Below, piece by piece: positions 1 through 5,532 of a stretch of 7,618 nucleotides of DNA. A program made the position numbers and the translations under genes. Position 1 is the first letter of the stretch. Every line of letters starts with the position of its first letter. The stretch spans positions 9,949-17,566 of the forward strand of contig JAQVYD010000011.1 of NCBI GenBank assembly GCA_028709105.1, written 5' to 3'. The notes beneath the pieces were generated by a model, which worked only from the letters and a program-made list of their open reading frames with translations, was not told where the DNA came from and searched no databases. Source of the stretch: Clostridia bacterium (GTDB lineage: Bacteria > Bacillota > Peptococcia > DRI-13 > DTU073).

Positions 1-126
1 AAAAAACATGATCCGTTACAGGTGAAGCCTGAAGATATTGTCGCGGTAAATACGCGCTATTATAATCGGGATATTCACTATTCTGCATTTGTTCTGCCTA
101 ATTTTGTGGCGGAGATGCTAAAATAA
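1..126 (+). CDS. speE: Spermidine synthase, C-terminal fragment (5' end outside window)
   Basis: The window opens inside a reading frame whose last 41 residues are visible, ending in TAA at 124-126. Spermidine synthase moves an aminopropyl group from decarboxylated S-adenosylmethionine to putrescine in the cytoplasm. The assignment rests on the tail TRYYNRDIHYSAFVLPNF (residues 18-35 of the fragment), which matches the conserved C-terminal (K/R)YYNxDIHxxxFxLP signature of the SpeE family. The catalytic and substrate-binding core lies upstream and cannot be inspected. The next gene, agmatinase, starts 33 bases downstream on the same strand and makes putrescine, the substrate of this enzyme, so the two very probably form a polyamine operon. 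Only the partial length limits confidence. Confidence 0.85.
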   Translation, partial: KKHDPLQVKPEDIVAVNTRYYNRDIHYSAFVLPNFVAEMLK

Positions 127-159
127 AAATGCAAAATAGAAAAAGTAGGAGATGGGGAA

Positions 160-1023
160 ATGGGACATCCTTATTTACAACGTTCTTTTGGGTTTTTAGG
201 GGCTGGGGAGGACTATGAAAAAGCAGAGGCTGTGTTAGTAGGCTTGCCGATGGATTATACGGTAAGCCTGCGGCCGGGGGCGCGTTTTGGTCCTCAGCAG
301 ATTCGTCAAATTTCGATAGGACTAGAAACATATAGCCCATATCAAGATAAGGATTTGGAAGAGATTGTTTATTATGATGCCGGAGATGTCGAATTACCTT
401 TCGGTAATACGGTGGCAAGTCTTGCCCGTATGGAGGAAGTAGCCAGAAAAATCTTTGCCGAGGAGAAATTCCCTCTTTTCCTGGGAGGGGAACATCTTGT
501 TTCTTTGCCTTTAATTAAGGCGTGTGTAGAATATTTCCCTGAATTGGTAGTTTTTCATTTTGATGCACATACAGATTTGCGTGAGGAATTTTACGGAGAA
601 GAAAACTCTCATGCTACGGTGATGCGTAAAGTAGTTGATTTTTTAGGAAAAAAGCGATTATATCAGTTCGGGATTCGTTCGGGGCTTAAAGAGGAATTTG
701 AGTTTGCACGGGAAAATACTCATCTTTATTTAGATGAAATTTTCCCTGCCCTGGAGCAAGCCGTAAAGGAGGTTAAAGGGAAGCCTGTTTATCTTACACT
801 GGATATTGATGTGCTTGACCCTGCCTTTGCGCCGGGAACAGGGACGCCTGAGCCGGGTGGCTGTTCCTCTCGGGAAATTTTCCAGGCTATTTTGGCGATG
901 AAAAATTTAAATGTAGTAGGGATGGATCTTGTAGAGGTAGCACCTGTTTATGATCAGTCGGAAAGGACGGCTATCTTAGCGGCGAAGCTGGTGAGGGAAG
1001 CCTTGTTAGCGTTTGTAAGGTAA
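160..1023 (+). CDS. speB: Agmatinase (ureohydrolase family)
   Basis: A 287-residue protein of the arginase/agmatinase family, close to the usual length of about 290. Agmatinase hydrolyses agmatine to putrescine and urea in the cytoplasm. All six expected manganese ligands are visible: H112 in GGEH, D135, H137 and D139 in FDAHTDLR, and D215 and D217 in LDIDVLDP. E259 in VEVAP matches the glutamate that contacts the guanidinium group in the family. The start is ATG 160, served by AGGAG at 147-151 with an 8-base spacer. It follows the spermidine synthase gene by 33 bases, which favours agmatinase over arginase or formiminoglutamase. In some thermophiles and bacteria the same fold instead acts on N1-aminopropylagmatine, and sequence alone does not exclude that. 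No terminator hairpin is visible between its stop and the tRNA promoter at 1052. Confidence 0.9.
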   Translation: MGHPYLQRSFGFLGAGEDYEKAEAVLVGLPMDYTVSLRPGARFGPQQIRQISIGLETYSPYQDKDLEEIVYYDAGDVELPFGNTVASLARMEEVARKIFAEEKFPLFLGGEHLVSLPLIKACVEYFPELVVFHFDAHTDLREEFYGEENSHATVMRKVVDFLGKKRLYQFGIRSGLKEEFEFARENTHLYLDEIFPALEQAVKEVKGKPVYLTLDIDVLDPAFAPGTGTPEPGGCSSREIFQAILAMKNLNVVGMDLVEVAPVYDQSERTAILAAKLVREALLAFVR

Positions 1024-1051
1024 AATTATTAATAGCAAAAGCGAAAGTTGA

Positions 1052-1081
1052 TTGACACAGCTTAGGGGAACGTGTTAAAAT
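1052..1081 (+). promoter_or_regulatory. Sigma-A-type promoter for the tRNA pair
   Basis: A perfect -35 box TTGACA (1052-1057) is followed by TAAAAT (1076-1081) at an 18-base spacing; TTAAAA at 1075-1080 gives 17. Transcription would start near 1088, about 34 bases before the first tRNA, leaving a short leader to be removed by RNase P. It is the best promoter visible in the window. Because no terminator lies after the second tRNA, it may also feed the trp leader. Confidence 0.75.
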
Positions 1082-1121
1082 GTATTTTATCAGCTAAGTA
1101 AATAGCTAGTGAATGAATTTT

Positions 1122-1197
<76 letters not shown>

Positions 1198-1215
1198 TCA
1201 TGTAAGCCAATTATT

Positions 1216-1290
1216 GCGGAAGTAGCTCAGTGGTAGAGCATCGCCTTGCCAAGGCGAGGGCCGCGGGTTCGAATCCCGTCTTCCGCTCCA
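1216..1290 (+). tRNA. tRNA-Gly (anticodon GCC)
   Basis: A full 75-base cloverleaf is present: acceptor stem GCGGAAG/CTTCCGC, D stem GCTC/GAGC, anticodon stem TCGCC/GGCGA, and a T arm with TTCGAAT loop. The anticodon loop TTGCCAA places GCC at 1248-1250, reading GGC and GGT glycine codons. The 3' CCA is encoded (discriminator T). No terminator follows; the next hairpin with a T run is the trp leader terminator at 1423, and the trp triplet array begins only 29 bases downstream. Confidence 0.97.
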
Positions 1291-1319
1291 TTTAATTAAT
1301 TTAAAAACTGAATATTAAT

Positions 1320-1373
1320 AAGCTGAGTTGAGACGAGATGAGATGAGACAAGATGAGTTTAGACGGATATTAG
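1320..1373 (+). promoter_or_regulatory. Putative TRAP (MtrB) RNA-binding array in the trp leader
   Basis: Eleven triplets lie in a near-constant 5-base register. They are AAG 1320, GAG 1325, 1330, 1335, 1340 and 1345, AAG 1350, GAG 1355, TAG 1360, GAT 1366 and TAG 1371. Spacers are 2 bases throughout except one of 3. Eight are strict (G/U)AG triplets and three are near matches. In Bacillus, the 11-subunit TRAP ring with bound tryptophan wraps RNA carrying about eleven (G/U)AG triplets with 2-3 base spacers. Here the array lies upstream of trpE and overlaps one arm of an antiterminator, as that mechanism requires. Binding itself is inferred; the mtrB gene is not in the window. Confidence 0.78.
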
Positions 1374-1434
1374 GGTAATATGTAGGAATATTTGTTTTTA
1401 TTCCTAATTGTGTTTATTTTGGCAATAGTCTAAA
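1358..1434 (+). promoter_or_regulatory. Predicted antiterminator of the trp attenuator
   Basis: TTTAGAC at 1358-1364, inside the triplet array, is complementary to GTCTAAA at 1428-1434, which is part of the 5' arm of the terminator. Beyond a GGA bulge, TATT at 1368-1371 can also pair with AATA at 1424-1427. This pairing excludes the terminator. A smaller hairpin lies in its loop: TAGGAATA 1383-1390 with TATTCCTA 1399-1406. TRAP bound to the triplets would sequester the 5' strand. The pairing was read by eye and no folding energy was computed. Confidence 0.65.
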
Positions 1435-1462
1435 GCAGCTTGCTTTAGACTATTGTTTTTTT
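1423..1462 (+). terminator. Intrinsic terminator (attenuator) of the trp leader
   Basis: CAATAGTCTAAAGCA (1423-1437) is a perfect inverted repeat of TGCTTTAGACTATTG (1441-1455). This gives a 15-bp stem with a 3-base loop, or 14 bp with a 5-base loop. Seven T residues follow at 1456-1462. It lies 86 bases before the trpE start. Its 5' arm overlaps the predicted antiterminator, so it is best read as the regulated attenuator, and it is also the first terminator after the two tRNAs. Confidence 0.9.
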
Positions 1463-1510
1463 ATTAAAGACATATTTGCGAAGATGTTGCTGTTAATGTG
1501 TTTGTGTTTT

Positions 1511-1531
1511 CATTATGCATTATGAATTATG
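1511..1531 (+). repeat. Heptanucleotide tandem repeat before trpE
   Basis: Three tandem copies of a 7-base unit (CATTATG, CATTATG, AATTATG) lie between the attenuator and the trpE Shine-Dalgarno. Units of this type are common short repeats in bacterial intergenic DNA and can change in copy number. The rest of 1463-1534 is AT-rich with no other recognisable element. Confidence 0.6.
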
Positions 1532-1534
1532 AAT

Positions 1535-1540
1535 AAGGGG
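1535..1540 (+). promoter_or_regulatory. Ribosome binding site deciding the trpE start
   Basis: AAGGGG sits 8 bases before ATG 1549. A GTG in frame at 1540 would use the last G of this site as its own first base, leaving no ribosome binding site for it. This favours ATG 1549. Confidence 0.7.
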
Positions 1541-1548
1541 TGTGTAGT

Positions 1549-3027
1549 ATGTATCCATCATCTGGCGAGGAATTTATAAAATTGGCGCAAAAAGGTGACC
1601 TGATTCCTGTTTATGCAGAGTATTCAGCAGCTTTAGAAACGCCCTTATCGGTGTTTCTAAAGACAAGAAGGGGTTCTTATGGGTTTTTGCTGGAAAGTGT
1701 GGAAAAAGGACAAAGCCTTGGCCGCTATTCGATCATCGGTTCTGAACCACAGCTAATTTTTAGTGTGCAAGAGGGTAAGGTAAAAATTACGGAAAAGGGG
1801 CAGACGGTTGAGCAGGTGGTGCAAGACCCCTTAGAGGAGTTGGAAAACGTTTTTAAAAGATACCAAGTGGTAAAAGTTCCGGGGCTTTCAGGTTTTACAG
1901 GTGGAGCTATCGGTTATTGCGGCTATGAGATGGTGCGCTATTTTGCAAAACTGCAGTCTAAGAAAAAAGGGGAACCTGACTTTCCTGAGTGTATGTTCAT
2001 GTTTCCTGAGACCTTTTTTGTTTTTGATCATGTGCGGCAAGTTTTACAGATTGTGGTGAATGTCAAGGTGACTGAAAATTCTCGTCAAGATTATGCGGAG
2101 GCGGTTAAAAAAATAGAACTGCTCAGGGCCAGATTAGATGCGGCGATCCCTGCTTGTCCCAAAGCTTGTCAAGGCAAAGGGGGTCAGCAAAAGTTTAATT
2201 ATCAGGCTAACCTTACTTCAAATCAGTATCAGGAAATGGTCAGGGAGGCTAAAAAATATATTGAGAAAGGGGAGGTTTCTCAAGTTGTCTTAGCACAGCA
2301 GTTCATGGTGCCATTGCCGACAGAGCCTTTGGCCGTATATCGGGTTTTGCGTTCTCTCAATCCTTCTCCCTATCTGTTTTATTTGCAACTTGATGATTTA
2401 TTTTTTGTCGGTTCGTCACCGGAATTATTAGTGAAGGTCGAAAATCGCAGGGTTGAGATTAGACCTATTGCCGGAACTAGACCCCGGGCGGCAGACGAGG
2501 TTCGGGAACGTGAGTTGGAAGAGGAATTATTAAATGACCGGAAAGAAAAAGCAGAACATTTAATGCTGGTAGATTCAGGTTGTGCTGAGTTAGAGCGGAT
2601 CTCCGCTTGTGGCACGGTCAAAGTAGAAAATTTGATGGAGGTGGAAAAGTATTCCCATGTGATGCATTTGGTTTCCCAAGTTACCGGAACGCTGGCGCCT
2701 TCTTGTAATTGTTTTGATGTTTTAAAGGCGTGTTTTCCGGCAGGTACAGTTTCCGGAACTCCCAAAATTAGAGCCATGGAGCTGATTGATGCTTTGGAAT
2801 CTACACCGCGGGGCCCGTATGGGGGAGCGGTAGGGTATATCAACTATGGAGGGGAGATGAATACTTGTCTGACGATCCGTACTTTAATTGTGAAAAATGG
2901 TCTTGGTTATATCCAAGCGGGGGCAGGTATTGTCGCTGATTCAGACCCTTTAAAAGAATACCAAGAGACACTGAATAAGGCGCAAGCCTTGTTCAAAGCG
3001 GTGGAAATGGCAGCACAAGGAAGCTGA
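1549..3027 (+). CDS. trpE: Anthranilate synthase component I
   Basis: A 492-residue protein that converts chorismate to anthranilate using ammonia from a TrpG subunit, the first committed step of tryptophan synthesis. It has the expected order: an N-terminal regulatory region with LLES (47-50) near the tryptophan feedback site, NPSPY (271-275), IRPIAGTR (304-311), EKAEH (333-337), SHVMH (369-373), FPAGTVSGTPKIRAME (396-411) and QAGAGIVADSDP (456-467). These make it TrpE rather than an isochorismate synthase; PabB is less likely given the trp operon. The segment after LMLVD is unusual: residues 342-350 read DSGCAELER where the family usually has a form of DLxRNDxGR. The start is ATG 1549, supported by AAGGGG at 1535-1540. 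No trpG follows it, so the amidotransferase must be encoded elsewhere, perhaps shared with folate synthesis as in Bacillus. Expression is probably attenuated through the upstream leader. Confidence 0.95.
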   Translation: MYPSSGEEFIKLAQKGDLIPVYAEYSAALETPLSVFLKTRRGSYGFLLESVEKGQSLGRYSIIGSEPQLIFSVQEGKVKITEKGQTVEQVVQDPLEELENVFKRYQVVKVPGLSGFTGGAIGYCGYEMVRYFAKLQSKKKGEPDFPECMFMFPETFFVFDHVRQVLQIVVNVKVTENSRQDYAEAVKKIELLRARLDAAIPACPKACQGKGGQQKFNYQANLTSNQYQEMVREAKKYIEKGEVSQVVLAQQFMVPLPTEPLAVYRVLRSLNPSPYLFYLQLDDLFFVGSSPELLVKVENRRVEIRPIAGTRPRAADEVRERELEEELLNDRKEKAEHLMLVDSGCAELERISACGTVKVENLMEVEKYSHVMHLVSQVTGTLAPSCNCFDVLKACFPAGTVSGTPKIRAMELIDALESTPRGPYGGAVGYINYGGEMNTCLTIRTLIVKNGLGYIQAGAGIVADSDPLKEYQETLNKAQALFKAVEMAAQGS

Positions 3028-3085
3028 GACAACAGAAAGCTGAGCTTAGTTTAGTAGTGAAGAGAGTGAGAGGAGCTGAGTGAAG
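3026..3085 (+). promoter_or_regulatory. Second putative TRAP-binding site over the trpD Shine-Dalgarno
   Basis: The 59-base trpE-trpD gap is packed with triplets. Strict ones are GAG 3042, TAG 3047, TAG 3052, GAG 3062, GAG 3068, GAG 3073 and GAG 3078. Near matches in the same spacing are AAG 3037, GTG 3057 and AAG 3083, and a further GAG overlaps the trpE stop at 3026. From 3037 to 3085 the spacers are all 2 or 3 bases, giving about ten triplets, near the eleven of a TRAP site. The likely trpD Shine-Dalgarno AGGAG (3071-3075) contains one of them. In Bacillus, TRAP represses trpG and trpP by covering the ribosome binding site in this way. No hairpin with a T run is present, so translational control is more likely than termination. 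A purine-rich spacer arising by chance is the alternative. Confidence 0.65.
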
Positions 3086-3086
3086 A

Positions 3087-4127
3087 ATGATTAAAGGAAT
3101 GTTGAATAAGGTGGTCAGGAAAGAGAACTTAAGTATTAGTGAGGCTAGGCTCTTGATGGGGCAGGTCATGGAGGGAGGAGCTACTCCTGCCCAGATCGGC
3201 GGGTTATTGACTGCTTTAAGAATGAAAGGTGAAACAGTTGACGAGATCGTCGGCAGTGCTCAGGCCATGCGGGAAAAAGCACATCCACTCAAGTGTAAAC
3301 ACAGCACACTAGTGGATACTTGCGGCACGGGCGGAGATGGCAGCGGGACTTTTAATATTTCGACAACAGTGGCCTTCGTGGCGGCGGGGGCAGGGCTGCC
3401 CGTAGCTAAACACGGTAATCGTTCTGTCTCCAGTAAAAGCGGCAGTGCCGATCTCTTAGAAGCCCTAGGTGTAAAAATCGATCTTTCTCCCTGTGCAGTG
3501 GAAACGGTTTTGAATGAGACGGGGATAGCTTTTTTATATGCCCCGATCTTTCACCAGGCGATGAAGTATGCGATCGGACCTAGAAGAGAAGTCGGTATTC
3601 GTAGTATTTTTAATCTTCTGGGGCCTTTAACTAATCCTGCCCATGTCAAAGTGCAGGTGCTGGGGGTTTATGACCCTGATTTAACGGAGACGGTAGCGCG
3701 GGTGCTGGAAGGTTTAGGTGCGGAAACTGCTTATGTTGTTCATGGAGCAGGAGGCCTGGATGAAATATCCACAATCGGGGCTACCCAAATCAGTTGTTTA
3801 CAGCACGGAAAGATTCGGACTTTTAGCATTAATCCTGAAGATTATGGTTTTAAGAGAGTCAAGCTTAGGGATCTGCAGGGGGGAGAAGCAAACGTTAATG
3901 CCCAAATAACTAGAAATATTCTGAAAGGGGAAAAAGGTGCTTATCGGGATATTGTACTTTTGAACGGGGCGGCAGTCTTTGTCGTTAGCGGGTTAGCGGC
4001 AGACATTGGTGAAGGGATCAAAATAGCCCGGGAAACGATCGATTCCGGGCGAGCTTTAGAAAAACTGGAGCAATTGATTGAGGCGACCAAGCGGATTAAA
4101 GAGCGAGGGGATGAAGCATGTTTTTAG
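3087..4127 (+). CDS. trpD: Anthranilate phosphoribosyltransferase
   Basis: A 346-residue protein, normal length for the family, that joins anthranilate to PRPP to give phosphoribosyl-anthranilate. The small helical N-terminal region is followed by the PRPP-binding loop GTGGD (80-84), NISTT (90-94), KHGNR (108-112), the anthranilate-site region with RRE 166-168 and IRSIFNLLGPLTNP (171-184), and the metal-binding pair D225-E226 in GGLDEIS. All are intact. It is a stand-alone TrpD with no fused TrpG domain. ATG 3087 is preceded by AGGAG at 3071-3075 (11-base spacer) and GAAG at 3082-3085; ATG 3099 is an in-frame alternative that would shorten the N-terminus by four residues. Its ribosome binding region lies inside a GAG/TAG triplet run, so it may be under separate tryptophan-dependent translational control. 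Its end overlaps trpC by 10 bases. Confidence 0.96.
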   Translation: MIKGMLNKVVRKENLSISEARLLMGQVMEGGATPAQIGGLLTALRMKGETVDEIVGSAQAMREKAHPLKCKHSTLVDTCGTGGDGSGTFNISTTVAFVAAGAGLPVAKHGNRSVSSKSGSADLLEALGVKIDLSPCAVETVLNETGIAFLYAPIFHQAMKYAIGPRREVGIRSIFNLLGPLTNPAHVKVQVLGVYDPDLTETVARVLEGLGAETAYVVHGAGGLDEISTIGATQISCLQHGKIRTFSINPEDYGFKRVKLRDLQGGEANVNAQITRNILKGEKGAYRDIVLLNGAAVFVVSGLAADIGEGIKIARETIDSGRALEKLEQLIEATKRIKERGDEACF

Positions 4128-4903
4128 AAACGATGCTTACTTATAAGCAAGAGGAAATAGCGCAAAAGAAAAGGGTGCTGCCGCTGGAAGAATTAAAAAG
4201 GCAGGAAAATCTTTGGGCAGGGCGGAAGGTTAGTTTAAAAGAGGCCTTAGCCGGAAAGGGAGTCAGCCTTATTGCGGAGATCAAGAAGGCGTCCCCGGCG
4301 AAAGGGGTTTTACGGCAAGACTTTACTCCTGTACAAATGGCTGCCTGTTATGAGGAGAATGGGGCTGCGGCTATCTCGGTGTTGACTGAGGAAAGATTTT
4401 TTCAAGGCAGTCTGGCTTATTTAAAACAGGTGAAAGAAGCTACCCGCTTGCCCGTCTTGCGTAAGGATTTTATTATTGATCCTTACCAGCTCTATGAGGC
4501 TAAGACCTATGGCGCCGATGCTGTTTTGTTGATTGCGGCGATCTTGCAAGAAGAAGAATTAATTTTTTTGCTGCAGTTAGCACAAGAACTAGAACTGGAG
4601 GTACTTGTGGAGGTTCATAATTCTCCGGAATTAAAAAAAGCCCTAGGTGCGGGGGCGGAAATAATCGGGATTAACAATCGTGATTTAAGAACATTACAAT
4701 GTGACCTGCAGCTTACTCTGCACTTGGCTAAACAAGTGCCTGCTTCCTGTTTGCTGGTGAGTGAAAGCGGTATTTCTTCACTACAGCAGATTAAACAATT
4801 GGCGGCAGTTGGTGTAGATGCTGTTTTAGTGGGAGAGAGTATTGTGACCAGTGTTGATATAGGGAAAAAAGTGCGGGAGTTATCAGGGAGGAGAATGGTC
4901 TGA
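4118..4903 (+). CDS. trpC: Indole-3-glycerol phosphate synthase
   Basis: A 261-residue single-domain (beta/alpha)8 enzyme that cyclises and decarboxylates CdRP to indole-3-glycerol phosphate. The family's catalytic residues can be placed: E54 and K56 in AEIKKASP, K116 in LRKDF, E165 in LVEVH, N186 in GINNRDL, and E216-S217 in VSESGI. The phosphate-binding end VGES (238-241) is present. It is not fused to TrpF, unlike the enterobacterial protein. ATG 4118 lies inside the 3' end of trpD (10-base overlap) with GAGGGG at 4105-4110 as Shine-Dalgarno, indicating translational coupling. ATG 4133 is a less likely start. The stop shares one base with the trpF start. Confidence 0.97.
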   Translation: MFLETMLTYKQEEIAQKKRVLPLEELKRQENLWAGRKVSLKEALAGKGVSLIAEIKKASPAKGVLRQDFTPVQMAACYEENGAAAISVLTEERFFQGSLAYLKQVKEATRLPVLRKDFIIDPYQLYEAKTYGADAVLLIAAILQEEELIFLLQLAQELELEVLVEVHNSPELKKALGAGAEIIGINNRDLRTLQCDLQLTLHLAKQVPASCLLVSESGISSLQQIKQLAAVGVDAVLVGESIVTSVDIGKKVRELSGRRMV

Positions 4904-5532
4904 TGTGGGTAAAAATCTGCGGGATTACTAATTTAGCCGATGGCGAAGCCGCGGTGGCATCTGGGGCAGATGCCTTGGGTTTTGTCTTTGCCCCGAGTAA
5001 AAGACGAATCGAGCCGGCTTTAGCCCGGGAAATAATATGGCGTTTACCTGCAGAGGTGGAGAAAATTGGTGTTTTTGTCGAAGAAACCCTTAGTAGGGTG
5101 CGGGAAATTGCCGCGTATTGCGGTCTGACCGGTTTACAACTACATGGAGAAGAAACTCCTGAATATTTAACATATTTAAAGGATTATGACCTGATCAAGT
5201 CTTTTCGGATGAATTCACAAACAGATTTTGTTAAAATTAAAGATTACATAGTCCAGAGTTCTGTAAACAGAATCTTGTTAGACTCTTTTGTGCCGGGACA
5301 ATGGGGTGGGACAGGTAAAACTTTTTCTTGGGAAAGTCTTGCTGATTGTAATTGGGGCGGGATTCAGGTGATCATCGCCGGGGGGTTAAATCCCGAGAAT
5401 GTAAGTGAAGCTATCAGATTAGGAAAACCTGCCGGTGTTGATGTCAGCAGTGGTGTAGAAAAAGAACCGGGTCGAAAAGACCTCGTTCTGTTAAGAAAAT
5501 TTATCGAAAGAGCAAAAGGGGGGTTATGCTAA
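4903..5532 (+). CDS. trpF: Phosphoribosylanthranilate isomerase
   Basis: A 209-residue (beta/alpha)8 enzyme that performs the Amadori rearrangement of phosphoribosyl-anthranilate to CdRP. The general base C6 in VKICGIT and the general acid D127 in ILLDS are both present. Phosphate-binding segments GGTGKTFSW (135-143), IAGGLNPENV (158-167) and GVDVSSGVE (178-186) follow in the usual order. The start ATG 4903 overlaps the trpC stop as TGATG, with AGGGAGGAG at 4885-4893 inside trpC as a strong Shine-Dalgarno. In operon order it acts before trpC in the pathway. The end overlaps trpB by one base. Confidence 0.97.
   Translation: MWVKICGITNLADGEAAVASGADALGFVFAPSKRRIEPALAREIIWRLPAEVEKIGVFVEETLSRVREIAAYCGLTGLQLHGEETPEYLTYLKDYDLIKSFRMNSQTDFVKIKDYIVQSSVNRILLDSFVPGQWGGTGKTFSWESLADCNWGGIQVIIAGGLNPENVSEAIRLGKPAGVDVSSGVEKEPGRKDLVLLRKFIERAKGGLC
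5518..5523 (+). promoter_or_regulatory. Ribosome binding site deciding the trpB start
   Basis: A run of six G after AAAA ends 8 bases before ATG 5532. The upstream in-frame ATG 5526 would be only 2 bases away, too close for normal initiation, so ATG 5532 is chosen. The trpF stop and this ATG form TAATG. Confidence 0.65.

Noticed and set aside
1246..1274. Promoter inside tRNA-Gly (TTGCCA, 17 bases, TCGAAT)
   Set aside because: Both boxes coincide with the anticodon loop and the invariant T-loop sequence, so the match is expected by chance. It is kept only as a remote alternative source of trp mRNA.
1291..1548. T-box riboswitch as the trp leader regulator
   Set aside because: The conserved T-box core (AGGGTGG followed by ACCGCG) is absent, and the leader is too short and AT-rich for the T-box stems.
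1291..1548. Leader peptide with tandem tryptophan codons, as in enteric bacteria
   Set aside because: No run of TGG codons exists here. The only small frame noted (ATG 1515, five codons) has no tryptophan and no ribosome binding site.
1540..1548. GTG start for trpE, three codons upstream of the ATG
   Set aside because: It would overlap the only Shine-Dalgarno sequence; ATG 1549 has ideal spacing.
2379..2843. Long open frame on the minus strand inside trpE, and a similar one at 98-418
   Set aside because: Both lie opposite strongly supported genes and their translations show no recognisable family motifs; they are antisense shadows.
3718..3909. Small open frame inside trpD in another frame
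   Set aside because: It lies wholly within conserved trpD coding sequence and has no recognisable motif.
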